Shown here one piece after another: positions 16,768 to 22,001 of a stretch of DNA of 22,001 nt (position 1 is its first letter; the number at the start of each line of letters is the position of its first letter). A model generated the notes under the pieces. It did no database searches. It was not told where the DNA came from and saw only the letters and a list, made by a program, of their open reading frames with translations. Source of the DNA: Caulobacteraceae bacterium (lineage in GTDB: Bacteria; Pseudomonadota; Alphaproteobacteria; Caulobacterales; Caulobacteraceae); contig CANGEH010000009.1 in the NCBI GenBank assembly GCA_947452665.1, positions 1 to 22,001 of the forward strand, given 5' to 3'. The translations under genes and the position numbers were made by a program.

Positions 16768-17309
16768 GCAAAAACCTCGGCATCCTTGAGGGGGACTGCG
16801 GCGACATCCTTGGCCGAAAGCTGCGGCGCAAGGCCCTCTAACGGCCAATCAATCGCGATGTCTGGATCATTCCAGGCAATGCTGCGATCCCATTGCGGGG
16901 CATAAAGCGCGGTGCATTTGTACAAAAAGTCGGTCTCGTCCTCGAGCGCGACAAAGCCGTGCGCAAAGCCGGGCGGCACCCAAAACATGCGCTTATTCTC
17001 GCCCGACAATTCCACACCCGTCCAGCGGCCGAAATGGGGACTGGAGCGGCGAATATCGACGGCAACATCAAACACCCGGCCCGATGTGACGCGGACCAGC
17101 TTTCCTTGCGGGTCTTGGACCTGATAGTGCAGGCCGCGCAATATGCCCTTGGCCGAGCGACTGTGATTGTCCTGCACAAATTGGGCATCAATGCCGATAT
17201 CGGCAAAGACCTTGGCATTCCAGGTTTCCTGGAAAAAACCCCGCGCATCGCCAAACACCTTTGGCTCAAGGATCAAGACGCCGGGCAGGTCGGTTTCAAT
17301 CACATGCAT
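16764..17309 (-). CDS. rfbC: dTDP-4-dehydrorhamnose 3,5-epimerase
   Basis: RmlC epimerises C3 and C5 of dTDP-4-keto-6-deoxyglucose. The 181-residue cupin has all the family landmarks: FGDARGFFQETW, the NHSRSAKGILRGLHYQ stretch with catalytic His61, Lys70 in QGKLVRV, DVAVDIRRSSPHFG, VPPGFAHGF and Tyr130 in FLYKC. The ATG at 17309 lies 15 bases after the rfbA stop, with an AGG-containing site upstream. Its stop overlaps the rfbD start by 4 bases. Confidence 0.97.
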   Translation of the reverse strand: MHVIETDLPGVLILEPKVFGDARGFFQETWNAKVFADIGIDAQFVQDNHSRSAKGILRGLHYQVQDPQGKLVRVTSGRVFDVAVDIRRSSPHFGRWTGVELSGENKRMFWVPPGFAHGFVALEDETDFLYKCTALYAPQWDRSIAWNDPDIAIDWPLEGLAPQLSAKDVAAVPLKDAEVFA

Positions 17310-17324
17310 GCAAAAACCTGCTGG

Positions 17325-18215
17325 CTAGGAGGGGAAGAACTGCTGTCCAGCGTGTAACTGATCTAGCAGATAGCGACCATAGCCGCTCTTGATCAGGGGC
17401 GCGGCCAATTGCTCTAGCTCGGCATCGCTGATGAAGCCGCCGCGCCAGGCGATTTCTTCGGGGCAACAGATTTTCAGGCCCTGACGCTCTTCGGTAATGC
17501 GCACAAACAGGGCGGCATCGAGCAGCGAGCCATGGGTGCCGGTATCGAGCCAGGTATAGCCGCGGCCCATCATCTCGACGTGCAGATCACCGGCTTCGAG
17601 ATACATGCGGTTCAGATCGGTAATTTCCAGCTCGCCACGCGGCGAAGGCTTGATCGCCTTGGCAAATTCAACCGCCCGTTCGTCATAGAAATAAAGGCCC
17701 GTCACCGCATAATTGGATTTGGGCTCAAGCGGCTTTTCTTCAATCGTGACCGCACGGCCCTGGGCGTCAAACGACACGACGCCATAGTCTTGCGGGTTCT
17801 TGACATAATAGCCAAACACGCTGGCACCGCTTGCGCGGGCATTGGCGCGTTGCAACAGATCCACCAGGCCGTGGCCGTAAAATAGGTTATCGCCCAGCAC
17901 GAGCGCGGACGGGTGACCGTCAATAAAATCTTCTGCAATATGATAGGCTTGAGCAAGACCTTCTGGCTTGGGCTGGGCGGCATAACAGATCGACAGCCCC
18001 CACTGGTGGCCATCGCCAAGCAGATGCTGAAATGAGGCCTGATCTTGCGGCGTCGTGATAATCATCACTTCGCGAATGCCCGCCAGCATTAGAATGGACA
18101 GGGGATAATAGATCATGGGCTTGTCATAGACAGGCATAAGTTGCTTGCTGATCGGTAGGGTTAGGGGGTGCAGCCGTGTCCCCGAGCCGCCAGCCAGTAT
18201 AATGCCCTTGCGCAT
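17325..18215 (-). CDS. rfbA: Glucose-1-phosphate thymidylyltransferase
   Basis: RmlA makes dTDP-glucose from dTTP and glucose 1-phosphate, the first step of dTDP-L-rhamnose synthesis and the usual feedback-controlled one. The 296 residues begin MRKGIILAGGSGTRLHPLT, then SKQLMPVYDKPMIYYPLS, LVLGDNLFYGHG, the EEKPLEPKSNYAVTGLYFYD block and WLDTGTHGSLLDA, all typical. It is the first gene of the - strand operon. The 134 bases between it and the upstream hypothetical gene (18216-18349) contain no gene and should hold the operon promoter, but no hexamer pair there is convincing. Confidence 0.97.
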   Translation of the reverse strand: MRKGIILAGGSGTRLHPLTLPISKQLMPVYDKPMIYYPLSILMLAGIREVMIITTPQDQASFQHLLGDGHQWGLSICYAAQPKPEGLAQAYHIAEDFIDGHPSALVLGDNLFYGHGLVDLLQRANARASGASVFGYYVKNPQDYGVVSFDAQGRAVTIEEKPLEPKSNYAVTGLYFYDERAVEFAKAIKPSPRGELEITDLNRMYLEAGDLHVEMMGRGYTWLDTGTHGSLLDAALFVRITEERQGLKICCPEEIAWRGGFISDAELEQLAAPLIKSGYGRYLLDQLHAGQQFFPS

Positions 18216-18349
18216 ATCGTCTTCAAACCTTCCTATGGTACAAGCTTTAGAGGCATTTTGCGCGATTTATACAAGTCTGGATTTTGGCTTTGTTGATGTT
18301 TATTGGGCCGTTTGCCATCTAGGCGGCCCCTGCCGACACTTGACCCCAA

Positions 18350-18859
18350 TTAGTGGCGAACGATTAAGCCGGCGGTCTGCTGCGCGGCGGATTCTCCGAT
18401 CCAGTCTGGCCAGGCGGTCATTGGCCAGCTGGCCAGCTTATAGGCGTCAAACAAAATGCTTAGCCATTGTCGGCAGGCCGCCAAGGGCAGGTCTAGGCTG
18501 GCCGCCTCGCTGTTTTGGCCTTTGAAAATCAGATGGATTTGGCTGTTATTGGATCGGTAATCCACGCCCACTGCCACCCAGATCAGGCTTTGGCCGGTTG
18601 GCGCGACGGGTGGCTGTTTTTCTATGCTGGCCTTGGCGGCTTGTTGGCGAAAGCTTTGCACATCCTTTTCGGCGCCAAGCGCTGCGCCCGCGACGGTGTC
18701 TGTTTTTTGCAGCCAATCGGACAAGCTGGGCACGAGCAGTTGAAGCAAGCGCTGGGTCAGCCAGATGACAATCGTGTCGCCGTTTTGCAAGGCACCGGTC
18801 AATCGGATCCGGTCCTCCTTATCGACATAGACGGTCGTAATCTTTTGCAGGGCTATCAT
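18350..18859 (-). CDS. Hypothetical protein
   Basis: I do not recognise a family with confidence. From ATG 18859 it is 169 residues, starting MIALQKITTVYVDKEDRIRL; a GAGAAG lies just upstream. The frame is open to an ATG at 18889, but that one has no ribosome site. The N-terminal half looks like an amphipathic beta/helix stretch (TIVIWLTQRLLQLLVPSL). The middle is Gln/Ala/Lys-rich and probably flexible. The C-terminal half has alternating strands and Trp-rich ends (WPMTAWPDWIGE). There is no signal peptide or membrane helix. It is divergent from the MDR oxidoreductase and upstream of rfbA on the same strand, without obvious functional linkage to either. Confidence 0.7.
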   Translation of the reverse strand: MIALQKITTVYVDKEDRIRLTGALQNGDTIVIWLTQRLLQLLVPSLSDWLQKTDTVAGAALGAEKDVQSFRQQAAKASIEKQPPVAPTGQSLIWVAVGVDYRSNNSQIHLIFKGQNSEAASLDLPLAACRQWLSILFDAYKLASWPMTAWPDWIGESAAQQTAGLIVRH

Positions 18860-18903
18860 CGCGCTTCTCGGTCTTTCCCACGCATTCACGCATCCATGAT
18901 GGT

Positions 18904-18949
18904 GTTTAAACTGGGCTGGTCTATACAGTCGTCAAACCAAGTTTAAACT
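18904..18949. promoter_or_regulatory. Twin GTTTAAACT sites in divergent intergenic region (putative operator)
   Basis: GTTTAAACT occurs at 18904-18912 and again at 18941-18949, 37 bases apart, each containing the 8-bp palindrome GTTTAAAC; the second is a full 10-bp palindrome AGTTTAAACT. They lie between the divergent hypothetical gene and the MDR oxidoreductase, so a dimeric repressor controlling one or both is plausible. No regulator gene is present in the window. Confidence 0.45.
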
Positions 18950-18982
18950 CAATAAGCAACATACCGCACAAGGAAACGTCTC

Positions 18983-20122
18983 GTGACCACATCTATCCCC
19001 ACCACCAGTCTGCAACTTCGCTCCTTGGTCACCAAGGGCGGCGAGCTCCAGCTGTCCCTGGCACAGATTGATACCCCAACGCCGGGCCCGGACGAGGTTT
19101 TGGTCCGCATAGAGGCGACCCCGATCAATCCGTCGGATCTGGGCCTGCTTTTGGGCGCCGCCGATATGTCCACAGCCGTTCAGGGCGGAACCGCCGCTGT
19201 ACCGACCGTGGTGGCCAAGGTGCCAGAAGGTCTGATGCGGGCCATGGCGGCGCGGGTGGACGAGTCCATGCCGGTTGGCAATGAGGGCGGCGGCATTGTC
19301 GTTGCGGCCGGATCTTCGCCTGCGGCTCAGGCCTTGCTGGGCAAGACGGTCGGGGTTCTGGGCGGGGCCATGTATGCCCAGTATCGCTGCGTGCGGGTCA
19401 GTGACTGTCTGGTCCTAGCCGATGGCACCACCCCAGCCGAGGCGGCCTCGTGTTTTGTTAATCCCCTGACGGCGCTTGGCATGGTTGCGACCATGCGGCT
19501 CGAGGGCCACAAGGCCCTAGTGCATACGGCGGCGGCGTCCAATCTGGGCCAGATGTTGAACAAGATCTGCCTCGCGGATGGCGTCGATCTGGTCAATATT
19601 GTTCGCAATCAAGAACAAGCCGATCTGCTGCGCGGCATTGGTGCCAAGCATGTCGTCGATTCCAGCCTGCCCAGCTTTATGGACGACCTGACCCAGGCCC
19701 TGGTGGCGACGGGTGCGACCTTGGCCTTTGATGCCATTGGCGGCGGCAAGCTTGCGGGCCAGATCCTGACCTGTATGGAGGCTGCGGCTAATCTGACCGC
19801 CAAGGTCTATAGCCGTTACGGCTCCAGTGTTCATAAGCAGGTCTATATTTATGGCGGTCTGGATATGCGCCCAACCGAATTTGGTCGCGGCTTTGGCATG
19901 GCCTGGGGCGTTGGCGGCTGGCTCTTGACGCCCTTCTTGCAAAAGATCGGCGCGGCTGAGGCGCAAAAGCTGCGGGACCGGGTTGCGGCCGAGATCAAGA
20001 CCACCTTTGCCAGCCATTATTCTAATGTCATCTCGCTGCAACAGGCTCTGCAGACCGATGTCATTGCCGCCTATAATCGGCGCGCCACCGGCGAGAAGTA
20101 TCTGATCAATCCGAACCTTTAA
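18983..20122 (+). CDS. Zinc-independent MDR oxidoreductase (quinone oxidoreductase/alcohol dehydrogenase-like)
   Basis: The GTG start has AAGGA 8 bases upstream. The 379-residue protein is a medium-chain dehydrogenase/reductase: a GroES-like catalytic half (GPDEVLVRIEATPINPSDLG near 32-51), then a Rossmann half (HTAAASNLGQMLNKICLADG) and TLAFDAIGGG. The AASNLG stretch replaces the usual GxGxxG, as in the NADPH quinone-reductase side of the family. The Cys/His zinc ligands of true alcohol dehydrogenases are missing, so it is probably an NAD(P)H-dependent reductase of quinones or enones. It is followed by a hairpin and then an Old Yellow Enzyme gene, and both may handle reactive electrophilic compounds. 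The exact substrate is unknown. Confidence 0.88.
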   Translation: MTTSIPTTSLQLRSLVTKGGELQLSLAQIDTPTPGPDEVLVRIEATPINPSDLGLLLGAADMSTAVQGGTAAVPTVVAKVPEGLMRAMAARVDESMPVGNEGGGIVVAAGSSPAAQALLGKTVGVLGGAMYAQYRCVRVSDCLVLADGTTPAEAASCFVNPLTALGMVATMRLEGHKALVHTAAASNLGQMLNKICLADGVDLVNIVRNQEQADLLRGIGAKHVVDSSLPSFMDDLTQALVATGATLAFDAIGGGKLAGQILTCMEAAANLTAKVYSRYGSSVHKQVYIYGGLDMRPTEFGRGFGMAWGVGGWLLTPFLQKIGAAEAQKLRDRVAAEIKTTFASHYSNVISLQQALQTDVIAAYNRRATGEKYLINPNL

Positions 20123-20150
20123 GGTCGCAACCTAACCCAACGCCATCAGG

Positions 20151-20175
20151 CGCCCTTCCTGGCAAAGGAAGGGCG
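20151..20175 (+). terminator. Hairpin terminator after MDR oxidoreductase gene
   Basis: CGCCCTTCCT and AGGAAGGGCG form a perfect 10-bp stem around the loop GGCAA, followed by TCCTGTTCT, a weak T-rich run. It begins 28 bases after the stop codon. It probably ends or attenuates transcription before the next + strand gene. Confidence 0.65.
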
Positions 20176-20206
20176 TCCTGTTCTAAACCCGATCAAAGGC
20201 CAAGAC

Positions 20207-21514
20207 ATGTCCGCTATCGATTCCATCGCCAAGCCCCTGACCCTAGCCAATGGCGCGGTCCTGCAAAACCGACTGGTCAAGGCGGCCATGACCGAGGGGC
20301 TGGCCGATGTGCATAACCGGCCCAGCGCGCGGCTTGAAACCCTCTATCGCCGTTGGAGCCTAGGCGGCTGCGGCGTGCTCTTGACCGGCAATGTTCAGAT
20401 TGATCGCAATCATCTCGAACAGGCGGGCAATGTGGTGATTGATCGGCGTCTAGACGCGGAAGAGCTCGAGCGCTTCAAATCCTGGGCCAAGGCCTGCAAG
20501 GTCGGCGGCAATCAGGTCTGGATGCAGATTTCGCATGGTGGCCGCCAGACGCCCAAGGCGATCAATCCAACCCCAAAGGCCCCGTCCTCGATCGGTCTTG
20601 CCCTGCCGGGCGACCGGTTTGGTGTGCCGGTTCCCCTGACTGAGGCGGAAATCATCGACCTGATTGAGCGGTTTGCGGTTGCGTCTGAAACCGCGGAAGC
20701 CGCTGGCTTTGATGGGGTGCAGATTCATGCGGCGCATGGCTATCTGATTTCGGAATTTCTATCGCCGCTCGTTAATCAGCGCACCGATCAGTGGGGCGGC
20801 GACCTTGCAGGCCGGGCGCGCTTCTTGCTGGAAACGGTCGCCAAGGTGCGTGCGCGCGTCTCGCCTGGCTTTGTCGTTTCGGTCAAGCTGAACTCGGCGG
20901 ACTTCCAAAAGGGCGGATTTGATTTCGAAGACAGCCAGATTGTGGCGGGCTGGCTGGATGAGGCCGGGGTCGATGTGATCGAGGTTTCGGGCGGCACTTA
21001 TGAGCAGCCCAAGCTGCTGGGCCTCGAAGGTCTAGAGCCCGTTTTCGAGGCCAATGTGCGTCAGAGCACCCGGGCGCGGGAATCCTATTTTGCGCGGTTT
21101 GCGCCGGAAATTCGCGCCAAATTGAATCGCGCCAGCCTGATGGTCACGGGCGGGTTTCGTACCGCTGAAGGCATGAGCGATGCCCTGACGGGCGATTCTA
21201 TCGATCTAATCGGGCTCGGCAGACCCCTATGTGTTGATCCCGATGCGGCCGGCAAGTTGGTCAAGGGTGAGTTGTCGGCGCTCAAGGCTTGGGAAGGCGT
21301 GCTGCGGGTCGGGCCCGGTATTTTTAGTCCCACCTCAAGCCTGCCCCTGATCCGCGCGGTCAATGGCTTTGCCACACAGGGCTGGTTTTATGAGCAGATT
21401 GTGCGTCTGGGCGAGGGCCAGGATGCAGACCCCAAGATGGGTGTGCTGGGCGCCTTTATTCGCAACCAGTCGCGTGAGGCCAAGACCCTTAAGGCGCTTG
21501 TGCGGAACGCGTGA
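20207..21514 (+). CDS. NADH:flavin oxidoreductase, Old Yellow Enzyme family
   Basis: This is a 435-residue FMN-dependent TIM-barrel ene-reductase-type enzyme. Visible motifs: LQNRLVKAAMTEGLA near the N-terminus, the WMQISHGGRQ strand, and the catalytic and FMN-binding block QIHAAHGYLISEFLSPLVNQ followed by RTDQWGGD. Later come SVKLNSADF, VIEVSGGTYEQP, a VTGGFRTAEGM phosphate-binding loop and LIGLGRPLC. No C-terminal iron-sulfur or FAD domain follows, so it is the short single-domain type. It starts at ATG 20207 after a hairpin, so it may be transcribed on its own. It likely reduces activated double bonds in xenobiotic or endogenous enones. Confidence 0.93.
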   Translation: MSAIDSIAKPLTLANGAVLQNRLVKAAMTEGLADVHNRPSARLETLYRRWSLGGCGVLLTGNVQIDRNHLEQAGNVVIDRRLDAEELERFKSWAKACKVGGNQVWMQISHGGRQTPKAINPTPKAPSSIGLALPGDRFGVPVPLTEAEIIDLIERFAVASETAEAAGFDGVQIHAAHGYLISEFLSPLVNQRTDQWGGDLAGRARFLLETVAKVRARVSPGFVVSVKLNSADFQKGGFDFEDSQIVAGWLDEAGVDVIEVSGGTYEQPKLLGLEGLEPVFEANVRQSTRARESYFARFAPEIRAKLNRASLMVTGGFRTAEGMSDALTGDSIDLIGLGRPLCVDPDAAGKLVKGELSALKAWEGVLRVGPGIFSPTSSLPLIRAVNGFATQGWFYEQIVRLGEGQDADPKMGVLGAFIRNQSREAKTLKALVRNA

Positions 21515-21549
21515 CCAACACCCATGGCCAAATCGGCCATGGGTGTTGG
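21515..21549 (+). terminator. Strong 15-bp-stem hairpin after OYE gene
   Basis: Directly after the stop codon, CCAACACCCATGGCC and GGCCATGGGTGTTGG form a perfect 15-bp stem around AAATC. No U-run follows immediately; a TTTTT is 20 bases further on. Probably a terminator or a 3'-end stabilising hairpin. Confidence 0.7.
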
Positions 21550-21612
21550 GCGACTGTTCGGCTAAACCGTTTTTCTCAGCGACGATTCTTGTCCCCGCCT
21601 TCTGGATTGCCC

Positions 21613-22001
21613 GTGACCCCTATCATCCACATATCGGACGTGACGAAGACCTATGCCTCTGGGTTTCAGGCCTTGAAATCGGTCAATCTTAATATTCAAA
21701 AGGGCGAGATTTTCGCGCTTTTGGGCCCGAACGGTGCAGGCAAGACCACCTTGATTAGCATAGTCTGCGGCATTGTGCGCGCCAGCAGCGGCCAGATCAG
21801 CGTCAGTGGCCACGACATTCAACACGATTACCGCGCTGCCCGCAGCGAGATTGGCCTAGTGCCGCAAGAACTGCATACCGACTCTTTCGAGACGGTCTGG
21901 GCGACGGTGCGCCACAGCCGCGGCCTGTTTGGCAAGGCGCCCAATGATGCCCATATCGAGGCCGTGCTGAAGGACCTGTCCTTGTGGGACAAGAAGGACA
22001 A
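21613..22001 (+). CDS. ABC transporter ATP-binding protein, YadG-like (3' end outside window)
   Basis: The frame starts at GTG 21613 (VTPIIHISDVTKTYASGFQ), with GGA 6 bases upstream; TTG 21607 is an alternative. It is open to the window end, showing 129 residues. Walker A is LLGPNGAGKTTLIS, preceded by the A-loop Tyr in KTYASGF. The Q-loop is LVPQEL, followed by HTDSFETVWATV and SRGLFGK, close to the E. coli YadG family of ABC-2 type exporters. The signature and Walker B lie beyond the window. A permease (YadH-like) would be expected next. The exported substrate is not known. Confidence 0.9.
   Translation, partial: MTPIIHISDVTKTYASGFQALKSVNLNIQKGEIFALLGPNGAGKTTLISIVCGIVRASSGQISVSGHDIQHDYRAARSEIGLVPQELHTDSFETVWATVRHSRGLFGKAPNDAHIEAVLKDLSLWDKKD

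Noticed and set aside
16768..16848. N-terminal extension of rfbD to 16848
   Set aside because: It lies inside rfbC, gives a Cys/Arg/Gly-rich sequence unlike RmlD, and the GTG at 16767 coupled to the rfbC stop gives the normal length.

Overview
The window looks like chromosomal DNA from an alphaproteobacterium. The core genes are fairly GC-rich. The type I secretion genes, the TPR-SPINDLY glycosyltransferase, the Old Yellow Enzyme and the YadG-type ABC ATPase read like proteins from Caulobacterales, Sphingomonadales and their relatives. That placement is an impression from protein style, not a database result.

Region 1 (1-8653, + strand) is a type I secretion locus. It holds the 3' end of a giant secreted repeat protein, then its ABC exporter with a very long Ala/Pro-rich repeat tail, an HlyD-type adaptor and a TolC-type outer-membrane channel. 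A TPR protein with a SPINDLY (GT41-like) glycosyltransferase domain follows. All five are closely spaced and read like one operon. Base composition drops abruptly inside the last gene, near 8330, and its C-terminus looks truncated.

Region 2 (about 8330-14840) is largely AT-rich and carries surface-glycan genes. They are a three-part glycosyltransferase (beta-sandwich, GT2, GT4) and a Stf0-type sulfotransferase on the + strand, meeting on the - strand a second Stf0-type sulfotransferase and an AlgX/AlgJ-like SGNH protein. A 305-bp gap between the converging groups holds only a doubtful small ORF.

Region 3 (14847-18215, - strand) is a compact dTDP-L-rhamnose operon, transcribed rfbA-rfbC-rfbD-rfbB. 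The coupled starts show that rfbD begins at GTG 16767 and rfbB at ATG 15902. It lies upstream of, and on the same strand as, the second sulfotransferase and the SGNH gene.

Region 4 (18350-22001) looks like ordinary chromosome. It has a hypothetical protein on the - strand, a divergent zinc-independent MDR oxidoreductase, an Old Yellow Enzyme family oxidoreductase, and the start of a YadG-like ABC ATPase that runs off the window. Two strong hairpins separate these genes, and twin GTTTAAACT sites lie between the divergent genes.

Working hypothesis (inference): regions 1-3 together export a giant repeat protein and build a rhamnose-containing, sulfated and possibly acylated glycan that decorates it or the cell surface anchoring it. 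The Caulobacter S-layer locus, where type I secretion genes sit beside polysaccharide genes, is the nearest familiar layout, but the sulfotransferases and the SPINDLY-type enzyme give this locus a different character.
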